From the NCBI GenBank assembly GCA_963580455.1, contig OY756967.1:21994022-22058021 (forward strand): a stretch of 64,000 bases of DNA, given 5' to 3'. Of this stretch, positions 23,893-34,539 are shown piece by piece. The notes below the pieces were generated by a model. The model did not search any database. It was not told the DNA's origin and was given only the letters and a program-made list of their open reading frames with translations. This stretch comes from Euonymus europaeus (Eukaryota > Streptophyta > Magnoliopsida > Celastrales > Celastraceae). Every line of letters starts with the position of its first letter. Position 1 is the first letter of the stretch. The position numbers and the translations under genes were made by a program.

Positions 23893-25460
23893 CTATGGTA
23901 TATTTACAGCTGTCTTCGGTCTATACAATGGGGATTCTTCTCCTAGCAAAAGTGCCCTTAAAATGGCCCCACAAATACCGTCGTAGTGCACAATCAAATG
24001 TCCTCCATCAGGGACTTCATGATACTGAATCCAGGGTAGCTTTCCTGTGATGAACCTTTGAAGTTGAAAAGGAACAACTTTATCCTCGTAGCCTTGCCAG
24101 ATATGAACAGAGCTTTCATTATGAGTGAATGGGTTGCTAAGATCCAGTGGGTCAAAGTCCCAGTTATCAAAACCCGCAATGAAGTCACCACGAAGGGTAT
24201 CGAAAACACCTCGCTGTCGTAATTTATCCTGCAGGAGGAAACATGGATTTGTCAAAACTATCTTATGAAGTTAGATTGTTCATAATACATTTATGCCTAC
24301 AGGAAAGTAGTGCTAAAAGAATTTTTCTCTCTTTTGTGCAGATGGAGCATATGATTACCTTAGTGAGCATTGGGAAACCTGGTTTCTTCTTCAACACTTC
24401 TACGTCATTATCATTAAAGAAAAAAGGGTTTCTTTGCTTCACTGGAGTTGAAGGGAGCCATTTCTGAGTAACCCACCATTGCAGTAATCCAGGTGCATAT
24501 TTTGAAAACCAGAGTGCCAATAGCACAAGCCTCCTCCTGTAGTCTTTCTTCGTAAGACTTCCAGGAAGCGAACGCCATTTATAATTTATGACGGGGACTA
24601 CAAAGGCCACACCTGCAAGCCTGCACAAACGCTCTAGAATTTTGACTCAGGTAACAATTTTTTGTTTAAAAAAGAAAAATGAAGCTGGGAAAAAGGAAAA
24701 GCTTTGACTATGAAGGGTTTCTTGCCTGTCTGGTATATATCTGAGGCAACTCCACGTAGGGTAGGATCCCATTGAGACTCCAATTACATAAAACTTTGAT
24801 CCTAGCTGTAATTGGTCAGCAAGTTCTTGAATGTCGAGTGCTTCAGTCTTCACTGAACGCTTTGGGTTAGGATCACTTTCTCCATACCCAGCCCGATCAA
24901 AAAGCACAAAATATATCCCCAACTCTTCTATCAACTCCTGAAAACTAACAAGAACTGTTAAAGTCATTTATTTGGCTTCAAGTCATAAACTAATGCTTAA
25001 TTTCTCCGCTCTTTTCTGAAGTACAGTTGACAGAGGTTTTCTGTCAACTCTAAAATCTATGTTAGATTAAGATGTCTATGAAGTTCTGTATTTCATTTGA
25101 TATGCTGTCTTTGTGTATATTCAACTTGAATGCGAAGCCAAGAACTGTAGAGCAGTCAATAGAACTAGAGATTAAGACAAGAGATCTATAGTGTACCTGT
25201 GGTACTAGGAAAGCCATTTCTTTGGAGCTTCCAAACCCATGAACAATAACAATGTTGAACTTTGATATGTGCTTGCGAACTCCTTTCTCTGTGTAAGCCA
25301 GGTACCTTCCATCACTGAGTCTGATTCTTGGCGATGAACTTACAGGAACATCATCTTTTTCTGATAAAGCAGCAGTAATCTCTGGAGGTGGTAGCTGTGT
25401 TGCCTGGTAAACCATTCCCAGAAGACCAATTAGCAACATAACTGCTGTTTTTGAAACCAT
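23893..25460 (-). CDS. alpha/beta-hydrolase, cluster copy A
   Basis: Serine hydrolase-fold enzyme of unknown substrate. Exons 25460-25197, 24937-24726, 24620-24359 and 24228-23893 give 357 residues. A hydrophobic segment at about 4-20 suggests a membrane anchor. HGFGSSKEM (oxyanion loop side) is near 74-82 and DRAGYGESDPNPKRS follows. The nucleophile elbow GVSMG is at 141-145 (Ser143); Asp295 (GYEDKVVP) and His323 (DGGHLIV) complete the triad. Intron 2 has a GC donor (GACAG|GCAAG) instead of GT. A leader intron ends nine bases before the ATG (TTCCTTCAG acceptor), with a donor near 25578. First of three tandem paralogues. Confidence 0.92.
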
Positions 25461-25579
25461 CCCTGTCCTCTGAAGGAATAAAAGGTAGATCTACTCCTGA
25501 TTTCAACTCTATTGATTGGTGAGAAACAGGTTTCAATAGAAAGAAAAAAGTTTGAAAATTGAACTAGCTAAAACTTTAC

Positions 25580-26407
25580 CTGAACTGGACCCTGATCAAG
25601 AATTCAAGATGCTCCCTGATTTCCTCGTATTCCCTTTTGACCTGTAAATGGGACCTCGGAATTAGTTTTCTCCATGGTATTGATCAGCAGTAGCTGTTTT
25701 GACTAGTAATCTAAACATGTCAGTTTTGACCACAGCGCAAGTTTATTTTCATATAAATGCTCAGCTCACCTGCGTTGTTTAGGAAATCCTTTTGGTGATG
25801 AAGAATAACAGTCTTGAGAGTTATAACCAATCGGATATTCCTTTTGTAGGGTTGTCATTCGTATTTATTTTTTCTTCTATAAAAATATCTTTGTACTTGT
25901 TAATTGTTATGTGATGCTGCAAAGCTTCTGCATTTTAAAAAAAAAATTATCTATAATCTACCAAAAGTATAAGCTTTTAAAAATATCTGAAAGTATGATT
26001 AGCCAAACCCTCGAGAGAAACTGGCCCTCATGACCAATTGCCGACAGACGCTGTGTCGGAAAACGTGAGCCCTGTATTGTAATTGAAGAAAGTGAGAAAC
26101 ACCCGCAATTCGGCAATTGCTTAGCTGGTTTGGCGACCGTTTCCGACAAATACAATTAACCTAGGATTTGAAGTTACTATTGCATGATTAAATGCACCCA
26201 GCTATAAGTAAGATAGCAAAATTTGTAGCTTCTTCAAGCTTTTCAAAGAAAAGAAACGCATGTAATAAATCTCCTGATATTTTTTATAAGAATAAGTCAC
26301 TCTCAATCCATCGACGTATTTGTTGAGGTTAAATACCTTCGTCCTATAAAAATAGTCTTACTTCTTTTTTTACACAAATTAAGAAATTTTAATTAATACA
26401 ATGATAA
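25580..26407. other. spacer upstream of hydrolase A
   Basis: Contains the non-coding first exon of hydrolase A near 25579-25640 and its promoter. The rest is AT-rich with no gene seen. Confidence 0.45.
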
Positions 26408-26666
26408 TACTCCCTCCGTCCCATTTTAATTATCCCCTTCACAGTTTAAGAAAATATTTAATTCCCTTTCAATTTGACGTTTAAACCCCTATTTATAATG
26501 GCAAATACTTTGACACTATAATTAATGCGCAGTTTATTGAGTTTTTCAAGTTAAGGGTAAATAAGGAAAAAAAGGAAAAAAATAGCTTTCATTAATTGAA
26601 ATGGACATGTATCTTGGGACATCCCAAAAAGGAATAAATGACAATTAAAATGGGACGGAGGAAGTA
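26408..26666. mobile_element. Stowaway-type MITE
   Basis: TA-CTCCCTCCGTCCCATTTTAATT at the left and AATTAAAATGGGACGGAGG-AAG-TA at the right form near-perfect inverted ends with TA targets. It is about 255 bases. Its interior (CAATTTGACG, TTTATAATGG, TCAAGTTAAGGGT) matches the 19813-20075 element in reverse orientation, so both belong to one family. Confidence 0.88.
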
Positions 26667-26689
26667 TTAAATTTTACATATACTAATAT

Positions 26690-26990
26690 GTCATTAATTA
26701 ATGAATATATTTTGTTTAATTTTTATAGAAGATGAAAAGATTTGTAAGATAACGAAGCACATTAAATATATATTTTAGAAAATTAATTATTTAACTACAT
26801 TTTAAAAGGTGAAACTAGACTATAATTTTTCAAATATATCGTTAATTAATGAATATATTTTGTTTAACTTTCATAGAAGATGAAAACATTTATAAAATAA
26901 CGAAACACATTAAATAAAAGTATTTTAAAAAATTAATTAATTAATCACATTTTAAAAAGTAAAATTACATTATAATTTGAAACAAATAAA
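26690..26990. repeat. two ~148-bp tandem copies of an AT-rich unit
   Basis: Both copies contain TTAATTAATGAATATATTTT followed by GTTTAA, then ATAGAAGATGAAAA, then ACATTAAAT and CACATTTTAAAA-like text. The spacing between matching points (26693 and 26841) is about 148 bases. Copies differ at several positions. No gene seen here or on to the hydrolase B 3' end, apart from a T19 run near 27534. Confidence 0.7.
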
Positions 26991-27753
26991 TAAAGAAAAT
27001 ATGATTATATTTACGAGATGGATGAAGTAATAATTAAGACAACTCAAAAAAAACATTATAGGAGTGCAATAAATATACGAGAACCAATAGCCACTTTATC
27101 ATCATGGTCCAAGATTCTCTGTTATGCTGGGTTTGGAGGGGAATTATAGCAGCACATCCACATGTCACTCCTTCGCATCTGCAATTATCAACCAAAATTA
27201 AATACTACTGGATCTTGATTGTTTCAAGGTTGACTAGACTATAATGCCTTTATTTAAAATGATTTATGTAGTGAGAACGTATTGAGTTGTGAAAATTCAT
27301 CTCTCCCTCTGTCACGGGGCCTCATTGGAGTAGAGCTTTTGAAGCAGAATGGGCCTTGAGGCCCCATCTGCGGCAACACCATAACCATTAATGAAGCTGA
27401 ATTATTTGGGCTTGGCTTGTTAAAATGAGGCCCGATTTCATTTAGCCTTCAAGGCCAGCCCCTGTTTTCTGACCAGAAAACTTTTTATGTGGTGGAGGAT
27501 ACTAAATAGCGTAGACAAGAAGAAGAAGATAGTTTTTTTTTTTTTTTTTTTTGTAAGGCAGAAGAAGAAGATAGTTTGTTTATAACAAGATTTTACCTAA
27601 AAACTGTAGAATAAAGAGTTACGATTCATAGCGTAGACATGTTATGCCAGATCGGCTATAACAGCAAGTCAACATTATAGGTCTAAAGATTTTGTAAAAT
27701 ACCAGGTTTACATACCTCTGAAAACCTTTTATTATACATGACTGGCTTGCTAG

Positions 27754-29406
27754 CTAGCTTGAGGGCTTCTCACCAAGTAAAAGTTGTCTGAAAATGGCCT
27801 CACATAAGACTTTGTCATGAATAAGTAGGTGACCACCATCAGGAACTTCATGGTAGCCAATCCAAGGTAGCTTCTTTGCAACATATCTTTGTAGTTCATA
27901 TGGTACCAGCTTGTCCTCATGACCTTGCCACAGATGAACAGATGCTTCATTATTTGGAAATGGGTTCTTTAGCTCCATCGGATTGAATTCCCATTCACCA
28001 AAATGCACCATAAGGTCTCGATGCAGGGATTCATATTCGCCTTGTTGCCGTACCTTATCCTGTGATTAGAAACTAAGTCATTTTTTTTTTGTCATTTGCA
28101 GAGCACAAGACTCCCTCAGTAGTCGCAGAGACGCATATTGGAAGAGAAGTTACCTCATCAAGATTTGGTTTTTGCGGCATTTGGTTTAAGGTTTCTAGGT
28201 CACGTTTGTTGAGAATCATTGGATGTCTTTGCAGGATGGAAGAGTAAGGGAACAATTTCTGGGTCATCCACCAGTATAGTAATCCAGGGAAGTTGTGAGC
28301 GATGCTAAGTTTTACTTGGTCCCTTTTGAGTTGTTTTCTGAATGCATCATTTACCAGTTTACGAGGAAAAGAAGGCCACCAGTAGTTGATCACTGGAACT
28401 ACCAGAGTTGCACCAGCTAGCCTGCAAGCATTTGAACCTGCAAAATCAAGACAAAATTCAGTCAAGAGTATAAAATCTATTGTTAAACCCGGTGCACAAA
28501 GCTCCTAACGTCACTGCAGGAGAAAAAGCAAATGTATGCTGCCTTAGCTGTATGAAATGGGTTGTTTCCTTTCACCCCAAAAACACAAACGAGGCAGCTA
28601 TCTTGAGGACTCATTTGAAATTAGAGTTCTTGTTTGGTGGTCAATATGAAACGAAAGAGGCATGAATGAACAGAGAAAAAACAGCATGCCGGTGTGGGAT
28701 GTACTTGAGGCAAGCCCAGATGGAGTAAGTTCCAATGGAGATCCCAGTCACATAAAACTTGGGTCCAAGCTTCAATATGTCTGCAAGTTCTTGAATGTCA
28801 AATGCTTCACTCTTCACTGATCGCTTCGGGTTTGGATCACTTTCTCCATACCCTGCTCTGTCAAATGTCACAATATACACACCCAGCTCCTCCATCACCT
28901 CCTGCAAGCCAAAACCAATTAATCATATCTATAACTCTCTGATTTCTTATTTTACGGAATTGGGATTCTAACAGGATCATATTCAGCTTTGTGTTAAAAA
29001 AGAGTGAAGTCATTATAACAAACACATTTGAGTGCACAGAATGAGAGTTATGTATGGAAAACAAATCATCCGAATCTACTGAAACAAGCAAGGTACAGAG
29101 AAAGCAGAAAGGTCCATACTTCAGATATAGCCAAATGAATGTCCTTGGAGAGGTTCCAGCCATGGACAAGTACGACTTTGTGCTTGGATCTCTCTTTTGG
29201 GACACCAATCTCCCTGTAAGACAAATGTCTTCCATCACTGAGCCTGATTCTTGGAGATGTTACAGGGGACCATTTGGTGAACCACATATTTTTGGAGGGG
29301 GAGGCTTTGTGCTTTTATAGGCATATATCGCCCCACCCACCATCACCACAGTTGCTGCCACCATAAACATGTCTGTAAAAAGCTTTGTTGAAACTCTGCT
29401 GGGCAT
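27754..29406 (-). CDS. alpha/beta-hydrolase, cluster copy B, with a frameshift in exon 1
   Basis: Same four-exon plan as its neighbours: 29406-29120, 28901-28690, 28421-28154, 28059-27754. Catalytic elements are intact: GISIG elbow, HEDKLVP for Asp, DGGHLLIH for His. Exon 1 is 287 bases, one short of a codon multiple. From the ATG at 29406 the frame reads a membrane anchor and KPPPPKICGSPNGP, then stops; the downstream frame resumes at PVTSPRIRLSDG. Copy C has GGTCCTCCGGTC where B has GGTCCCCTGTA, so one base of a C run is missing. An in-frame ATG at 29287 could start a protein without the anchor. It may be a real mutation (pseudogene or truncated enzyme) or a homopolymer sequencing error. 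Intron 2 has a GC donor (CACCG|GCATG). Confidence 0.8.
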
Positions 29407-29919
29407 TTTTTGGGTCTAGAAGAAAAGAGTAGTCCAAAGAAGCTTTTAAAACGTGGTGAGATTTCTGTCCATGTTTTTGCTGGTAGGTGATATCTGATCT
29501 TCTTCAACAACCCCTCATTAAAGCACGCACCTGTATCCACCACTTTCAGCTACCCGTAATGTAAACCCCTAGACATAAATTCACGTGACGTACTGGTTAC
29601 GGTTTTGGATTCACGGGTTACTGAGGCAGAGGAATCATGAGACCAGAAGAGATTCTTAAATTGGACTGCCAAGATATCAATTCCTAGAAGACGGAACTTG
29701 AAATCATCAAATCAAGAATGTCAGCAGAAATGTGAAACAAATGACTCAAAATTGGAGCTAAAGACCAGATCTTTGGAACTTCAAAAGATGACGAAGTCAA
29801 AATGTTGATAATGTTCTCTTTAGGTCTGGGAGATCAAGAAAAGTGGTCTTATCTTATTACAGAAATATATAAAGAGTGCCATTACAAATGGCTTACATAT
29901 ACCGTACAAATCAGGCAGT
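29407..29919. other. short spacer between hydrolases B and C
   Basis: Holds the leader acceptor of B (TTTTCTTCTAG just before its ATG), its promoter, and the 3' UTR of C. No gene seen. Confidence 0.45.
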
Positions 29920-31352
29920 TTACTTCATCAAAAGTTCTCTCAAGATTGTTTCACATAAATTCCCCTCAAACATGAGCAGATGCCCCTTATCAGGAACTTC
30001 ATGATAATGAATCCATGGGAGCTTCTCGGAGATGTATCGATTTATTTCAAAAGGAATGATCCTGTCTTCATACCCTTGCCATATGTGGACTGAACCCTCA
30101 TTGTCAGGAAAAGGATTGTTCAAGTCCAGAGGATCAAATTCCCATTTAGCTAAACCAGCAATTAAGTCTCGATGAAGACATTCATGAACACCTTGCTGTT
30201 GGATCTTTTCCTGTATTCCGAAACATAAACCAGACGTAGGATCATTCACTGGAAAGACTAAACAAATTTGTTTAAGTGCTAATAAATCCATTAGTGTCCA
30301 ACAAAGACCTTTCTGTTCTCAATATGAACACTGAAATGAATTAGAAATAACCTACCTGACCAACACGAGTTCCAGACAACTTTGTGATAATCTCTATTTC
30401 TCGAGGACTAAAGATTGCCATGTTTCCTGCTTTTATACTAAGTGAAGGGAACCACTTTTGCGTCATCCACCAGTAGAATAACCAGGGAGCATAATGGGCG
30501 ATTCTAAAAGACCATTGGTCCTGAACAAGAAGCTTCTTGAAGGCATCTCTTGATAGATTGGCTGGGAGGGAAGGCCACCAATAGTGCACAAATGGAACTA
30601 CCAAGGAAGCTCCTGCCAACCTGTAAATAGAGAGACATGAAGCAATCACTAAAATGTCGATAAAAGAAAGATGGCAAGAGAGCCAAAAATAAGTGGAGTG
30701 AAATGCCTGTGTGGTATGTATTTCAGGCAATTATAAACTGGATAGCCTCCCATCGATATTCCAACCACATAAAATCTATCACCAAGCTGCAATTGGTCTG
30801 CCAGTTCTTGAATATCAAATGCTTCACTCTTTGCCGAGCGCGAGGGATAAGGATCGCTCTCTCCATAACCGGCCCTGTCGAAGTGCAGAAAATATATTTG
30901 TAGCTCCTCTATAACTTCCTGAAAACCCCAAAACCCTAACATGAATTAATAGCATTGCATTGAACTGTCAAAGCTCTAACACATATATTATTGTTACCAA
31001 ACACGATATCAGCAATCGATTAGACGTACTGAAAATCACAAGCCAACTACATAACAAGTTATAGAAAATTGTACAGGGGTTTAAGAGAATTTATTCGTAC
31101 TTGAGAGACTGGAAGAATCGTTTCTTTGGAGTCGTCAAAGCCATGGATGACAATGATTTTATACTTAGCATTCTCCTTGGGTACTCCTGCTTCTCTATAG
31201 GCCAAATGCCTTCCATCACTGAGTTTGACCCTTGGAGAAGTGACCGGAGGACCTCCTGGACTTCCACATATCTTCGGAGGGGGAGGCTTTAGAGACTGAT
31301 ATGCCCATCCCAGAAAACCCACAGCCAATGCTATAATAATTGGGACAAACAT
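29920..31352 (-). CDS. alpha/beta-hydrolase, cluster copy C
   Basis: Exons 31352-31101, 30918-30707, 30620-30356 and 30210-29920 give 339 residues. An N-terminal hydrophobic segment (VPIIIALAVGFLGWAY) is followed by PPPPKICGSPGGPPVTSPR. The elbow GISMG is at 137-141 (Ser139), with Asp292 (GYEDRIIP) and His320 (DKGHLLM). Intron 2 has a GC donor (CACAG|GCATT), as in copies A and B. An ATG at 31373 would add seven residues, but it lies inside the probable leader intron: the acceptor CTGTCTGCAG ends at 31355, two bases before the ATG at 31352. Exon 2 is 212 bases in all three copies. Confidence 0.92.
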
Positions 31353-31930
31353 TCCTGCAGACAGTAAAACCATATAATCTCCCAGGTTAAGAGAAGGAGG
31401 ACTGGAGGACCCATGGCCTCCCTAAGTCTCCTAAGAACTTTCTTAGCTTGATAGATCAGCAGCTCTAGCAATCCAAAGACAACTCTAATGCACTCATATT
31501 CAAGTAAACAAGGAAGCAATAAAATATATGACAAGCAACAATATGAATCTATTTATTAATTTTTAGAGACTACATGACATAAATTTATCACTAGGGCAGA
31601 ATGACTAGTAGATTGATTAAGCAGAGGTAACAGATCGATATAACTTTTGGGAGACAAATTTGCTTCCTAACTCACAACAATTGACAGAAGCTACTGCAAT
31701 TTCTTCAAATTCAGCCAAATCAGGATCCCAACAGGGACAAGATGTAGAAAAAAGAGAGAAACCCCACCTGGAGGAAGAGGAAGTGAACTTGATCGAGGCT
31801 CTGTTTGTTCAGGTATGAGCTCTTGCAGATAAGCAGAGATCCACTGTTTCGGAGTTGAACCAAATGCAAAGATATTTTCAAGCACTAGCAGTGTAGAGCG
31901 AAGAATGGTGGTTGAGTGGTAGTTTTCTTG
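31353..31930 (-). promoter_or_regulatory. leader intron and first non-coding exon of hydrolase C
   Basis: A donor CCTCCAG|GTGGGG at 31767-31768 pairs with the acceptor at 31355. The stretch above 31768, with CTTCCTCTTCCTCC, would be the non-coding first exon. The frame through this exon stays open but has only a GTG, no ATG, so I read it as leader. Confidence 0.5.
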
Positions 31931-32589
31931 ATATGTGGGGTACGGTTTCCCATTCAGATTTTAATACGTTTTTCCACACGTGGAGGTAAAAGTTGCTGCA
32001 TGAGCATGTAAATCAGCAAATGTTCTGTTTTTACATTTGGAGGGTTTGGGCTAAAGCAGTTGACATTGGGCTCGATGGTGCCAAGCCCAGAACAATATCG
32101 TTCTTAGATAACAACACAATGGCCCAAAATCATACAGCACAACCGGAATACAGCTAAAGTCTCACATATAAAGACATATTACACTTTCACTGTCGATCAA
32201 CTCAATAGCTGAATATCCAATCCATCACTCATTTTGGGTTACCTCTAATGAGATAGTGCATTTGTTCTTTACATCTGACAAATACGAAGTGAATGGCACA
32301 ATAGACACACGCACACGCACACACACATATAAACATATGGATTCTTAAAATTTATTGAGAGTAGCATGCTGATACGTATACCTGCTGAGGCCTGACTGAC
32401 GACAAAAGTCGTAGAGTCCGCGTCCATGAACTGATTCATTGATCTGAAAATAACTACTGAGCATGGATGCTCAAGAGACAGAGGTGTTATTATATCTTTG
32501 CACCAGATTGTCATGCCACACATTCCTGCGTTACGTAATGTAAGGTTTTCAAGTCGTTTGATCAAAAGAGAAGGCTTTTTTAAGTTATC

Positions 32590-34539
32590 TCACCAATAAT
32601 CATGGCAAGAACAAATGCCATCCTTAAAATGATGGAACCGGTTTTGATCTCTCACGATAAGTTGACGGTTGTAAATCCTGGAAGCCAACTTCATAAAGGA
32701 GTGGCAATCACAACAAATTCTCAGGTTTTTCACTATATGAATAGGAGCACCAGGGGCTTTATTAGTAAGCCCAAATGCAAGGGCCATCTTCTCACTGTGA
32801 AAGCTAAGCAAGCTTTCTTTTTCAACTTCTTCAACATCTCGCAGAACTTGAGTCAGGTCGGGCTTATAGCCTTCTGTCTTCAACAAAGTAACCATCTCCT
32901 TTGTCTTAGAAAGAACCTCACCACCATATCTCACATCCATTGTCTTACCCATAACGAAATCGTGAACTTTCCCATTCACAAAGATTGAACTGCATCCAGG
33001 AACCTTTTTCATCCCTCTCTTTTTCATCATTAACCTAACATTTTCCACATCATCCCATCTACCAGATTTAGCATAGATATTAGAGAGGAGAATATAACAA
33101 CTGGAGTCTGCTGGAGTCAATTCTATCACTTTGAGAGCAGCCATTTCACCGGTTGCAACATTCCCATGCTTCACACTGGCACTGAGAATAGCTTTCCAAG
33201 CTAAAACATCAGCTTCCATGGGCATATGTTGTATGGTAGCAAGAGCATCTTGAAACCGTCCAACTCTGCCATAAAGGTCAATTAAACATCCATAGTGTTG
33301 AATCTTGGGGATGATCTTGTACTTCTCTTGCATGATTTTGAAATAAAATTGACCTTCATTGACTAAACCTGCATGGCTACAAGCACTTAAGAGACCAAGG
33401 AAGGTGATATCATCAGGGATGATCTCCATTCTCTCCACGCCGAGGAAAATTTCAAATGCTTCTTGACCAAGGCCATGCATTGCAAGGCCAGAGATCATAG
33501 AATTCCAGTCCCCAATGTTCCTCCTATGATATAAACTACTGAAGACATCATATGCATCTTCTATATAGCCACATTTAGCATACATATCGATTAAAGCAGA
33601 TCCAATGAATCCAGAAGTCAATTTAATTTTGTTAGTCGATATATAGGAATGCAACCATTTACCCTCCTCAACAAAACCCAAATCAGCAATGGCTGAAAGC
33701 ACACTAACAATAGCAGGGGCATCAGGTTTATGTCCAACTCTCAACATTTCCCTAAACCTAACTAATGCTTCCCTTGGACGGTGACTAAGAACGTATGCTG
33801 AAATCATAGATGTCCAAGACACCACATCCTTTTCATTCATCATCCCAAAAACCTCCTCTGCGAGCTCACACCTCCTACCCTTACCATACCCATCAATCAT
33901 TGCATTGCACGAAACCAAGTCTCTTTCTGGCATCTCATAAAAAATCTCATGTGCCAAATCAATCTCCCCTGCCCTCACATAACCCGTAATCATTGAATTC
34001 CATGAGATCAAATCTCTCTTCGGCATTCTATCAAACACTCTTCTCGCCAACTGAATCTCCCCAATTTCCAAAAACATCCTAACCACAGAATTCGACACAT
34101 ATAAATCAGCGTGCCAATGGGTTTTCAATATTTGGCCATAAATTTGCATAGCTTCCTTCAATGCACCCAATTCCGCGCACACTTTGAGCACAGAAGGGAG
34201 AGAAAACTCAACACCATTTAAACTATTCAAAGAAGAAAGCATGTGGGCATACAGAACTAAACAGCGTGATGGGTTCGAAGAACCGTAAAAACCCTTAATC
34301 AGAGTGAAAAAGATGAATGGATTTGGGTCCTCAATTCGATGAAAAATCGAAGAAGCGTAGTCTAACGCACCATGGAGACAGCAAGAGTTGACCAGTCTGC
34401 TAATGGAGAAGTGGTGATGGATAATGCTCGTCTTGATCATTCGGGCGTGAATTTGTCGCACTTCGGCCATCGTTGTGCAATTCTCCAAAATTGTGACAGT
34501 TGGGTTCGCATTCACCAGAAAGGATACGGGGCCTGCCAT
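32590..34539 (-). CDS. PLS-class DYW pentatricopeptide repeat protein
   Basis: Intronless, 649 residues. PPR proteins of this class bind organelle transcripts one base per repeat; the DYW domain is the cytidine deaminase for C-to-U editing. After a short N-terminus come PLS repeats from about residue 50 to 480 (for example DLISWNSMITGYVRAGEIDLA and DVVSWTSMISAYVLSHRPREA). E motifs follow (SCYILLSNIYAKSGRWDDVENV), then a DYW domain with HSEKMALAFGL, the CCDCH zinc motif and a C-terminal CSCHDYW. The HxE and cysteine motifs look complete, so it should be catalytically competent. Target (mitochondria or plastid) is not evident. It lies head-on to the WIP gene's long upstream region. Confidence 0.95.
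   Translation of the reverse strand: MAGPVSFLVNANPTVTILENCTTMAEVRQIHARMIKTSIIHHHFSISRLVNSCCLHGALDYASSIFHRIEDPNPFIFFTLIKGFYGSSNPSRCLVLYAHMLSSLNSLNGVEFSLPSVLKVCAELGALKEAMQIYGQILKTHWHADLYVSNSVVRMFLEIGEIQLARRVFDRMPKRDLISWNSMITGYVRAGEIDLAHEIFYEMPERDLVSCNAMIDGYGKGRRCELAEEVFGMMNEKDVVSWTSMISAYVLSHRPREALVRFREMLRVGHKPDAPAIVSVLSAIADLGFVEEGKWLHSYISTNKIKLTSGFIGSALIDMYAKCGYIEDAYDVFSSLYHRRNIGDWNSMISGLAMHGLGQEAFEIFLGVERMEIIPDDITFLGLLSACSHAGLVNEGQFYFKIMQEKYKIIPKIQHYGCLIDLYGRVGRFQDALATIQHMPMEADVLAWKAILSASVKHGNVATGEMAALKVIELTPADSSCYILLSNIYAKSGRWDDVENVRLMMKKRGMKKVPGCSSIFVNGKVHDFVMGKTMDVRYGGEVLSKTKEMVTLLKTEGYKPDLTQVLRDVEEVEKESLLSFHSEKMALAFGLTNKAPGAPIHIVKNLRICCDCHSFMKLASRIYNRQLIVRDQNRFHHFKDGICSCHDYW

Noticed and set aside
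31691..31885. Coding first exon for hydrolase C joining in frame to GMFVPIII
   Set aside because: Splice sites and phase fit, but the frame begins with GTG and no in-frame ATG exists upstream, so it is better read as a non-coding first exon.
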